From HGM12669 sp048527645 (GTDB lineage Bacteria; Bacillota; Clostridia; Oscillospirales; CAG-272): a stretch of 16,264 bases of DNA. This document shows, piece by piece, positions 1-5,432 of this stretch; within the stretch, counting starts at the first letter, position 1; every line of letters starts with the position of its first letter. A program made the translations under genes and the position numbers. The DNA is taken from positions 1 to 16,264 of the forward strand of contig DBGFNI010000145.1 of the NCBI GenBank assembly GCA_048527645.1. Reading direction: 5' to 3'. The notes under the pieces are model-generated. The model was not told the DNA's origin. It searched no databases and saw nothing but the letters and a program-made list of their open reading frames with translations.

Positions 1-4
1 GGGA

Positions 5-33
5 TTGCATTTTTATTTTTTATGTTGTATAAT
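5..33 (+). promoter_or_regulatory. Probable sigma-A promoter of trmB
   Basis: A perfect TATAAT -10 box lies at 28-33 and a weak TTGCAT -35 box at 5-10, with a 17-base spacer. The expected transcript start near base 40 gives a leader of about 50 bases before the trmB ATG. The weak -35 and the closeness of the window edge lower confidence. Confidence 0.5.
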
Positions 34-90
34 CGTCAAATAACAACAGGATTCGACATTAGTATAACACGAATCGGAGAAAATAGCAAT

Positions 91-780
91 ATGAGAATGC
101 GAAAAAAGAAAAACGGCAAAAAGCGCATCGAGGCGCTGCGCCATCTATTGGTAGATGCAACGGTGCAAAATCCCCTGCATCCGCATGATATATTCGGAAA
201 TGACCGTCCCTGCGCACTGGAAATCGGCTGCGGAAAGGGCGATTTTATCTGCGGTATGGCGCAGAAATATCCGGAGCGCAATTTTATTGCCGTAGAGCGC
301 GTCGCAGACGTCATCATCACCGCGATGGAAAAGGTGCACGCGGCGCAGCTGGAAAACGTACGGTTTTATATCGGAAACGCCGCTTATTTGTGCGATCTGT
401 TCGCGCATCACTCGTTTTCCGAGATTTATCTGAATTTCTCCGATCCGTGGCCGAAAGCGGGTCACGCAAAGCGCCGGCTGACGCATCCTTTGTTCATACG
501 GCAATACCGCATGCTGCTCAAGGAAGGCGGCGACATCGCCATGAAAACGGATAACGACGGACTGTTTGTATACTCTCTGGAACAGTTTGCCGCCTGCGGC
601 TACCGCTGCGAACAAATCACCGACGATCTGCACCGCTCGCCGTGGCAGGCGGACAATGTCGAAACGGAATATGAAAAAAACTTTTCCGCAAAGGGAATGC
701 CGATTCATCGCTTGGTCGCGTTTGCGCAAGGCGAAGAAACAGAAGAAGCAAAACGGCAAAACCGGGAAAACGAAAACTGA
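91..780 (+). CDS. trmB: tRNA (guanine-N7-)-methyltransferase TrmB
   Basis: This cytoplasmic enzyme transfers a methyl group from S-adenosylmethionine to N7 of G46 in the tRNA variable loop. The 229-residue product is a normal TrmB length. Visible motifs are the SAM-binding LEIGCGKG (43-50), the family signature NFSDPWPK (115-122) followed by HAKRRLT, the TDN motif near 153-155, and ETEYE (191-195) near the C-terminus. The frame is open from base 22, but that part contains the promoter. The ATG at 91 has a GGAGA ribosome site about 11 bases upstream and gives the basic N-terminus (MRMRKKK) typical of the family. An ATG at 97 is an alternative. The acidic, Glu/Arg-rich C-terminal tail (about 214-229) is not conserved. 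The gene stands alone with its own promoter and a terminator directly after it. Confidence 0.95.
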   Translation: MRMRKKKNGKKRIEALRHLLVDATVQNPLHPHDIFGNDRPCALEIGCGKGDFICGMAQKYPERNFIAVERVADVIITAMEKVHAAQLENVRFYIGNAAYLCDLFAHHSFSEIYLNFSDPWPKAGHAKRRLTHPLFIRQYRMLLKEGGDIAMKTDNDGLFVYSLEQFAACGYRCEQITDDLHRSPWQADNVETEYEKNFSAKGMPIHRLVAFAQGEETEEAKRQNRENEN

Positions 781-800
781 AAATTTAATATATTGCATCC

Positions 801-832
801 GGCGGTTGTCAGCAGACAACCGCCGCTTTTTT
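801..832 (+). terminator. Intrinsic terminator after trmB
   Basis: A perfect 10-base-pair stem (GGCGGTTGTC at 801-810 pairing with GACAACCGCC at 815-824) closes a four-base loop and is followed by GC and six T (827-832). The T run includes the stop codon of the convergent tRNA thiolase gene. On the minus strand the hairpin is followed only by a weaker AT-rich stretch, so it works best for trmB but may also serve the opposing gene. Confidence 0.88.
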
Positions 833-1577
833 ATTCGTCGCGGTAATTTTTCAGTTTGCTCTCGCGGTAGCCGTCGATCTCCGCCTTCTGCATGGCATGA
901 AAAATGCGGTGACGCAGCCCCTTGTTTCCGCGTTCCAATTGACGCAGCAGCATTTTCATTTCTTCCCGCTGCGTATTGCCGTTCGCCGGGCATTTGCTGT
1001 CTACGACAGGCAGTTGATTCTTTCTTGCAAAATACGCAACCGCTTTTTCCGGCGCATAGAGCATCGGCCGGATCACCGTAATATCCGTGCGGCTCAAATA
1101 GGTAACAGGGGAAAAGGAGCTAAGCCGACCCTCAAAAAACAAATTGAGCATAAAGGTCTCCACCGCATCGTCAAAGTGATGCCCCAGCGCGACCTTGTTG
1201 CAGCCGAGCGCCGCTGCTGTCTGATTGAGCAGGCCGCGCCGCATTTTTGCGCACAGAGAGCAAGGATTCTTTTCCTTACGTTCTTCAAAAATCACCTTTG
1301 CAATCTGTGAGGGTTGAATGTGATACGGGATGCCCCGTTCCTCACACAGGGCGCTGACCGCAGAATAATCCACACCTTCTCTGCCCATATCCACAGTGAT
1401 GGCACAAAGTGAAAACGGCATCGGATAGAAGCGCTGCAGCTCATGAAGCGTCAGAAGCAGCGCAAGGCTGTCCTTCCCCGCTGACAGGCCGACGGCAATT
1501 TTGTCTCCCGGCGCAATCATTTCATAATCGTCCACAGCGCGCCGGACATAGCTGAGCATTCTACGCATTCCTTCCAC
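831..1577 (-). CDS. TtcA-like tRNA 2-thiocytidine synthetase (PP-loop, Fe-S)
   Basis: The product belongs to the TtcA/TilS PP-loop ATPase family. TtcA proteins adenylate and thiolate cytidine 32 of certain tRNAs using a [4Fe-4S] cluster. The 248-residue protein has the PP-loop as SAGKDS (32-37), where the family consensus is SGGKDS, then CSLC (C106, C109), GHHFDDAVET (132-141) and a third cysteine, C196, in KCPANGNTQR. Together C106, C109 and C196 match the three cluster ligands of TtcA. The start is taken as GTG at 1577, nine bases after GGGAGG (1587-1592). ATG codons at 1568 and 1559 are possible and fit homologues beginning with MxRxLSYVRRA. Starts further upstream are excluded because the promoter lies there. 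The exact tRNA substrate in Clostridia is not certain, so no symbol is given. Confidence 0.88.
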   Translation of the reverse strand: MEGMRRMLSYVRRAVDDYEMIAPGDKIAVGLSAGKDSLALLLTLHELQRFYPMPFSLCAITVDMGREGVDYSAVSALCEERGIPYHIQPSQIAKVIFEERKEKNPCSLCAKMRRGLLNQTAAALGCNKVALGHHFDDAVETFMLNLFFEGRLSSFSPVTYLSRTDITVIRPMLYAPEKAVAYFARKNQLPVVDSKCPANGNTQREEMKMLLRQLERGNKGLRHRIFHAMQKAEIDGYRESKLKNYRDE

Positions 1578-1586
1578 CAAAGCAAT

Positions 1587-1592
1587 CCTCCC
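1587..1592 (-). promoter_or_regulatory. Ribosome binding site deciding the thiolase start
   Basis: GGGAGG on the minus strand sits nine bases before GTG (1575-1577). It is too far (18 bases) from the first in-frame ATG at 1568, which favours the GTG start. A weaker GGAAGGA between the two could serve ATG 1559. Confidence 0.6.
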
Positions 1593-1608
1593 AGATTCTG
1601 ATTGCCTT

Positions 1609-1637
1609 ATTTTATCACAATTTTCCCGTTCATGCAA
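1609..1637 (-). promoter_or_regulatory. Probable sigma-A promoter of the TtcA-like gene
   Basis: On the minus strand TTGCAT (1632-1637), a 17-base spacer and TAAAAT (1609-1614) form a promoter. Transcription would begin near 1602, giving a leader of about 25 bases to the GTG start. The same TTGCAT -35 variant occurs before trmB. Confidence 0.6.
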
Positions 1638-1752
1638 CCGATCTGCGCAACTTGTCCGAAAAAACGCCAAATAACACAAGAAACGGTGTTTCTGTTTTCA
1701 TTTCTTTTACACGCATTTGTTTTTCTCGGATATCCATGTTGCTTTGTATTCT

Positions 1753-1782
1753 TTGTCACGGTTCGGTGCTCATGAATATATT
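1753..1782 (+). promoter_or_regulatory. Probable sigma-A promoter of the amidase gene
   Basis: TTGTCA (1753-1758) and TATATT (1777-1782) are separated by 18 bases. Transcription would start near 1789, only about 23 bases before the amidase ATG. It lies in the AT-rich divergent region between the tRNA thiolase and the amidase. Confidence 0.5.
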
Positions 1783-1811
1783 GGTAACAAAGCCGAACAA
1801 AGGAGAATGTC

Positions 1812-2378
1812 ATGCCAATCAAAATATTTATTGACCAGGGACACAACCCGCAAAACCCGAATGCCGGCGCAGAGGGAAACGGATACCGGGAACAGGATAT
1901 CACCTATCGCATCGGAACAGATTTAGCCGCTCTGCTCAACGCCAATCCCGATTTTTCCGCCCGCTTATCGCGTACGAACTCCACACAGGTGCTCGGCACC
2001 TCAAACAATTCAAGCCTTGCCGCGCGCGCCAATGCCGCCAACGCCTGGGGCGCCGACTATTTCATCAGTCTTCACACAAATTCTGCCACCTCACCGCTCG
2101 CCAGCGGCAGCGAAGCATTCGTATATTCCGCCGCTTCGCCCGCCTATGAGCTGGCAAACGAGATTCTGCTGCAAATCAGCCGCGCGACAGGTCTGACCAA
2201 CCGCGGGGTTTTTGTGCGGCCGGGGCTTTATGTACTGAAAAAGACGCAAATGCCGGCGCTGCTTTTGGAAATGGGCTTTATCACCAATCCCAACGACGCC
2301 AATCTGATGGCCAATCAGCCTGAACTGTTTGCGCAGGCAATCTATCAGGGAATTCTCAACTATTTCGGGCTTGGCTGA
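1812..2378 (+). CDS. N-acetylmuramoyl-L-alanine amidase, amidase_3 family, no signal peptide
   Basis: This zinc hydrolase should cleave the amide bond between MurNAc and L-Ala of peptidoglycan. The 188-residue protein is a single amidase_3 domain. The expected zinc ligands are H11 in DQGHN, E27 in GYREQD and H88 in SLHTNS, and the catalytic glutamate is E153 in LLLEMGF. The ATG follows AGGAG (1801-1805) at six bases, and the protein starts directly at the first beta strand. There is therefore no signal peptide, membrane anchor or wall-binding domain, unlike CwlD or LytC. It could act only after release by lysis or a non-classical route, on intracellular muropeptides, or like a phage endolysin, although no phage genes are nearby. 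Its 3' end overlaps the convergent S1 gene by 19 bases with no terminator between. Confidence 0.92.
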   Translation: MPIKIFIDQGHNPQNPNAGAEGNGYREQDITYRIGTDLAALLNANPDFSARLSRTNSTQVLGTSNNSSLAARANAANAWGADYFISLHTNSATSPLASGSEAFVYSAASPAYELANEILLQISRATGLTNRGVFVRPGLYVLKKTQMPALLLEMGFITNPNDANLMANQPELFAQAIYQGILNYFGLG

Positions 2379-3337
2379 CAGGTATCAGACTGGCAGAAAA
2401 CCGTCTGAATGATCTTGTCGGAGCCGACCGGCGAATACTGAAAATAGTCCATGTGCCACTTGGGGATGCAATAGTCAAAATGCTTTTTCATCTGCTGCGT
2501 GCACGCGGTATCTACCACAACGAGTTTGATTTTCATACGGTGTACCATGATGCTTTTGATATAAACCGAAACGCTCTGCCCTACCTGCAGATCCTCCCGA
2601 TATTCCGCAAGACCGGCAAGATTCGGCGTCAGCTCAATAAACACGCCGTATTCTTCGACAGAGCGCACAATGCCGCGCACCGTCTGTCCGACGCGGAATT
2701 CCGACGCATTTTCCTCCCATGTGCCCAGCAGTTCCTTGTGCGACACATAAAATCTGCCGCTCTCCCGATCAATGCTCTTGAGTATCACATAGATAGACAT
2801 CCCGGCGCGAAATCGGTCGGCGGGATGGGAAATGCGGGAAACCGAAATACAGTCAATCGGCAGCAGAGAGACGCACCCGCAGCCGATATCCACAAATGCG
2901 CCGAAGGGCTCCATGTGCGTCACGCGCGCCGGGATCACATCCCCCGGCACAAGCGCATTCAAAAACATTTTTCTGCATTCGATCTGCGCCGCCTTGCGCG
3001 AGAGCACCGCATATTCCTCTCCGTTTTCCCCCACGGAAAAGCCGACAACCTTAAAGCAGATCGCTTTTCCCACACGGGTAATGATGGCAATTTCTTTTTC
3101 CTTGCCCTCCGGGTCATACGCGACCTGCTCCCGCGATATTTTTCCCTGCATACATCCCAGTTCCACCGTCAAATCATAGTGTTCATCGCAGAGCTGTGCA
3201 ATCCCCTCAAGAATCTCACCGCTTTCTTTCGCATGCACCAGCGCTGCCTTGGAATAGTACAAATGACGTTCCCCGAACATTTCAAATTTCATTCCCTCAG
3301 GCAGATATTTTCTGCGATCCTTTCCCGTTTCATCCAT
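2360..3337 (-). CDS. S1-domain RNA-binding protein, ribosomal protein S1-like
   Basis: The 325-residue protein has three OB-fold S1 units. The first is degenerate (about 41-117) and begins with SGEILEGIAQLCDEH. The second is clear (about 131-201, with PGDVIPARVTHMEPFGAFVDIGCG) and so is the third (about 216-275, with VGQTVRGIVRSVEEYGVFIELTPN). Short S1-repeat proteins of this kind in Clostridia are annotated as ribosomal protein S1 homologues and probably bind mRNA or the ribosome. The C-terminal 50 residues contain several cysteines (C279, C290, C315, C320) and a clostridial HFDYCIPKWHMDYFQYSP-type segment of unknown role. The ATG at 3337 is preceded by GAGGAG, 12 bases away, which is rather long; ATG at codon 16 is an alternative. 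The last codons are antisense to the amidase 3' end. Confidence 0.85.
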   Translation of the reverse strand: MDETGKDRRKYLPEGMKFEMFGERHLYYSKAALVHAKESGEILEGIAQLCDEHYDLTVELGCMQGKISREQVAYDPEGKEKEIAIITRVGKAICFKVVGFSVGENGEEYAVLSRKAAQIECRKMFLNALVPGDVIPARVTHMEPFGAFVDIGCGCVSLLPIDCISVSRISHPADRFRAGMSIYVILKSIDRESGRFYVSHKELLGTWEENASEFRVGQTVRGIVRSVEEYGVFIELTPNLAGLAEYREDLQVGQSVSVYIKSIMVHRMKIKLVVVDTACTQQMKKHFDYCIPKWHMDYFQYSPVGSDKIIQTVFCQSDTCQPSPK

Positions 3338-3379
3338 ACGCGTTGCCGTCTCCTCTTTCCATACAATCTCATTCCGTAC

Positions 3380-3409
3380 ATTTTATGGAAGCGGTGCATG
3401 AATTATGAA
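3380..3409 (-). promoter_or_regulatory. Possible promoter of the S1-domain gene
   Basis: On the minus strand TTCATA (3404-3409), an 18-base spacer and TAAAAT (3380-3385) are the best candidate in the 160-base divergent gap. The -35 match is only four of six, and another -10-like CATAAT overlaps it (3402-3407) without a good -35. Confidence 0.3.
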
Positions 3410-3435
3410 CAGTGTGAAACAAACGCCGGCGTGTC

Positions 3436-3464
3436 TTGACTTTTGTCCCTGATTTTGTTAAAAT
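3436..3464 (+). promoter_or_regulatory. Sigma-A promoter of the peptidyl-prolyl isomerase gene
   Basis: TTGACT (3436-3441) and TAAAAT (3459-3464) are spaced by exactly 17 bases. Transcription would start about 27 bases before the ATG, leaving room only for the ribosome site, so a simple constitutive promoter is likely. Confidence 0.78.
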
Positions 3465-3497
3465 GACAGCAACGGAAAAACACAGGAGTGAGAAAAA

Positions 3498-3980
3498 ATG
3501 ACACAAGCAACGATTACCATGGAAAACGGCGGCGTCATGCGTCTGGAGCTGTATCCCGATTGCGCGCCGATCACCGTTTCAAATTTTGTCAGTTTGGCAA
3601 AAGAGGGCTTTTATGACGGACTGATTTTTCACCGCGTCATCGAAGGTTTTATGATTCAGGGCGGCGACCCGACCGGCACGGGAATGGGCGGCGCCAAAAA
3701 CAAAATCAAGGGCGAGTTTTCTGCAAACGGAGTCAACAACCCGCTCAAGCACACCCGCGGCGTGATCTCCATGGCGCGCTCGATGGCATCCGATTCCGCC
3801 AGCTCACAGTTTTTCATCATGCACCGCGATGCACCGCATCTGGACGGTCAGTACGCCGCGTTCGGAAAACTGACAGAAGGCTTTGAAACGCTGGACGCAA
3901 TCGCAGCCACGCCAACCGACCGCTCGGATCGTCCGCAGATACCGCAAAAAATCCAAACGATCACCATTACGGAAGCGTAA
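3498..3980 (+). CDS. Peptidyl-prolyl cis-trans isomerase, cyclophilin type
   Basis: This cytoplasmic cyclophilin catalyses cis-trans isomerisation of X-Pro bonds and assists folding. The 160 residues cover one compact domain with no signal peptide. Key positions by comparison with human CypA are the catalytic Arg in LIFHRVI (R46, CypA R55), Gln in FMIQGGDPTGTG (Q54, CypA Q63) and SSQFFI (Q104 to F106). The tryptophan that contacts cyclosporin in CypA is replaced by histidine (H114, in HLDGQYAAFG), which suggests weak drug binding, as in many bacterial homologues. The start is set by AGGAG at 3484-3488, nine bases before ATG. It is monocistronic, with its own promoter and a strong terminator just after the stop. 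Confidence 0.95.
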   Translation: MTQATITMENGGVMRLELYPDCAPITVSNFVSLAKEGFYDGLIFHRVIEGFMIQGGDPTGTGMGGAKNKIKGEFSANGVNNPLKHTRGVISMARSMASDSASSQFFIMHRDAPHLDGQYAAFGKLTEGFETLDAIAATPTDRSDRPQIPQKIQTITITEA

Positions 3981-3989
3981 TCACACAAC

Positions 3990-4026
3990 AAAAAAGTCGG
4001 GAAACGCTATGCATTTCCCGGCTTTT
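3990..4026. terminator. Bidirectional terminator between isomerase and carboxypeptidase genes
   Basis: A nine-pair stem (3996-4004 with 4014-4022, one G-U pair) with a nine-base loop is flanked by six A on the left (3990-3995) and TTTTGTTATT on the right. It therefore reads as an intrinsic terminator on both strands and serves the two convergent genes. Confidence 0.85.
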
Positions 4027-4068
4027 GTTATTATTAAATTCAATTTAGAAATCGTTGTGTGCCACTGC

Positions 4069-5040
4069 TCACTCTAAAGATGCGACATATTCCTCTAGGC
4101 ACAGCCCGTTCTGATAGATCTGATACGCATGGTATCTGCCGACAAAGCGAAAATGCCACGGCTCAAAGGAAATGCCGGTGACGTCCGTCTTATCCTCGGG
4201 AAACCGGAGAATAAATCCGAACTTCCAGGCATTTTCGGCGAGCCATTTTGCCGCTTCCTGATTTTGGAAGGACTGATCGGCAGACGATAGGTTGTGCATA
4301 TCCACGCACAGCCCGGTCTGGTGCTCACTGGTGCCCTCACGGCAGGAATAGGTCAGGACATATGCCTCCGCCTGTGCGCGCGACAGTCCCTGTTGATTCA
4401 TTTCCTTGGAGACATAGGTGGCAAAGAGGCTTTTTTGCCGCTCATAGGAACGGTAACCGCTCATTACGCTGAGTTTCTGCCCCGTTGCGGGGTTCACATA
4501 GGTCATCCCCTCTGCCGCAGCCTCCAAAAACAGCGCCTGCAATGCCTTTTCCGGCACCTCGCGCATATACTCCGTGCGGTCGGAGCGGGAATTTGTCACC
4601 GCGACAAGATCGGTCGGCGCGTCATCAGCGCCCAGCGGATGGTCGGCATTCACCAGCAGCAAATAGGCATCCCGATCAGCGGGATTCATATATTCCTCAT
4701 AGGCAGACAGGTCCACCTGGAAGGAGACGGGCGGGACGGCTTTCTCCTTGTTGTTCTCCGGCTCTTCCGTTGATTCCGCAGAAGTTTCGTTCGCTGAAGA
4801 GTCGGTCACGGAGGCGTTTGAGCTTTTATCGGCAACAGAGCTGTTCTGCGCCGTTTGGCCAACAGCGGCGTCTTTGCCGATGTGGCGCAAAGCGAATATC
4901 GCGCCGATCACGACGATCGCCACTAACTCAAGACAGATCACAGTATAGGCAAATCTGACAAACCGTTTATGCTTTTCCGTCTGCCGCCGACGCAGCTGTT
5001 CCTGCGAGCCTTTCACAGGCGGATTGTTCTTTGAATTCAT
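4069..5040 (-). CDS. Membrane-anchored M15B D-alanyl-D-alanine carboxypeptidase (VanY/DacB-like)
   Basis: The enzyme should remove a C-terminal D-Ala from peptidoglycan stem peptides outside the membrane. The 323-residue protein has a basic cytoplasmic N-terminus (1-28), one hydrophobic signal-anchor (about 29-51), a Ser/Thr/Glu/Asn-rich linker (about 60-100) and an M15B domain from about 105. Zinc site motifs are SEHQTGLCVDMH (H240, D247) and EPWHFRFVG (catalytic E293, H296); GYRSYERQKSLF (195-206) is another family signature. The start at 5040 is set by GAGGAGG nine bases upstream. M15B also contains L,D-carboxypeptidases (LdcB), so specificity is not settled. There is no VanS/VanR or vanA-type ligase nearby, so a resistance role is not supported. 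It is divergent from the operon that probably builds the cross-bridge. Confidence 0.9.
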   Translation of the reverse strand: MNSKNNPPVKGSQEQLRRRQTEKHKRFVRFAYTVICLELVAIVVIGAIFALRHIGKDAAVGQTAQNSSVADKSSNASVTDSSANETSAESTEEPENNKEKAVPPVSFQVDLSAYEEYMNPADRDAYLLLVNADHPLGADDAPTDLVAVTNSRSDRTEYMREVPEKALQALFLEAAAEGMTYVNPATGQKLSVMSGYRSYERQKSLFATYVSKEMNQQGLSRAQAEAYVLTYSCREGTSEHQTGLCVDMHNLSSADQSFQNQEAAKWLAENAWKFGFILRFPEDKTDVTGISFEPWHFRFVGRYHAYQIYQNGLCLEEYVASLE

Positions 5041-5242
5041 TGCTTCATTCCTCCTCAATCGATGCTTCTGCCTGTGCGCATATCCGGCAAAGTGCCGCGC
5101 GCTTTTGAGCGAATCATGACGGACGACGCATGACACAGTGCACAGTGCATTTCCGTGTCTGCGTTTTTTCTCTGCCGTCAGCGAAATTCAATGTACGCAC
5201 TGCGAAGTATCTAGAATCGCTTAGTTTCCTCGTTTTTCATAT

Positions 5243-5271
5243 AGTATATCACATTTTTTTGTGTTCGTCAA
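5243..5271 (-). promoter_or_regulatory. Sigma-A promoter of the carboxypeptidase gene
   Basis: On the minus strand TTGACG (5266-5271), a 17-base spacer and TATACT (5243-5248) form a near-consensus promoter. The start point near 5236 leaves an unusually long leader of about 195 bases. Confidence 0.78.
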
Positions 5272-5319
5272 TTCTGCCAAAGCACGGAAACGGAAAAAAC
5301 GCAAAAGTGCGGAAAAATA

Positions 5320-5347
5320 TTGAAAAGTTTTGCAAAAGCCTTTTCAA
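5320..5347. repeat. Nested inverted repeat over the asnB operon -35 box
   Basis: TTGAAAAG (5320-5327) and CTTTTCAA (5340-5347) are a perfect eight-base inverted repeat. The palindrome TTTTGCAAAA (5328-5337) is nested between them. The right arm covers the -35 hexamer, so this could be a repressor operator; chance in an A/T-rich stretch is not excluded. Confidence 0.5.
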
Positions 5348-5369
5348 CGAACGAAAAATGTGTTATAAT
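5341..5369 (+). promoter_or_regulatory. Extended -10 promoter of the asnB-murE-ispA operon
   Basis: A perfect TATAAT (5364-5369) with the extended TG at 5361-5362 lies 17 bases after TTTTCA (5341-5346). No further promoter or terminator is evident through the following eleven genes, so this probably drives the whole operon. Confidence 0.78.
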
Positions 5370-5432
5370 ATAAAGAAGTGAAACAATATCAAAGCGCGGA
5401 GGATTCGGGACGACCGAAACAAAGGATTACAT

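Larger units (their letters stand above)
5041..5432. other. Divergent intergenic control region, 392 bases
   Basis: No gene is supported here. The left half (5041-5236) is the roughly 195-base leader of the carboxypeptidase mRNA. It holds the ribosome site and a short tandem ACAGTGC-type repeat near 5131-5149, with no recognised riboswitch. Two back-to-back promoters follow. Between and upstream of the asnB -35 box is an A-rich stretch with repeated CGGAAA (5285-5315), possibly UP-element-like. The asnB leader is about 57 bases long. Confidence 0.6.

Noticed and set aside
22..90. Upstream extension of trmB to ATG 22
   Set aside because: The extension overlaps the -10 box and adds residues absent from TrmB proteins; the ATG at 91 has a ribosome site.
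145..993. A 282-codon minus-strand frame across trmB and the terminator
   Set aside because: It overlaps trmB motifs and crosses a strong terminator hairpin; the translation has no family features.
2453..3439. A 328-codon open frame on the + strand opposite the S1-domain gene
   Set aside because: It is antisense to a frame with recognisable S1 repeats, has a His/Arg-rich low-sense translation, and spans the isomerase promoter region.
4069..5040. Glycopeptide (vancomycin) resistance role for the VanY-like carboxypeptidase
   Set aside because: No VanR/VanS regulators, VanH, D-Ala-D-Lac ligase or VanX are in the window; M15B enzymes are common in ordinary wall maturation.
5131..5149. Short tandem repeat around ACAGTGCACAGTGCA
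   Set aside because: Only about two copies and within a non-coding leader; too short to call a repeat array or an operator with confidence.
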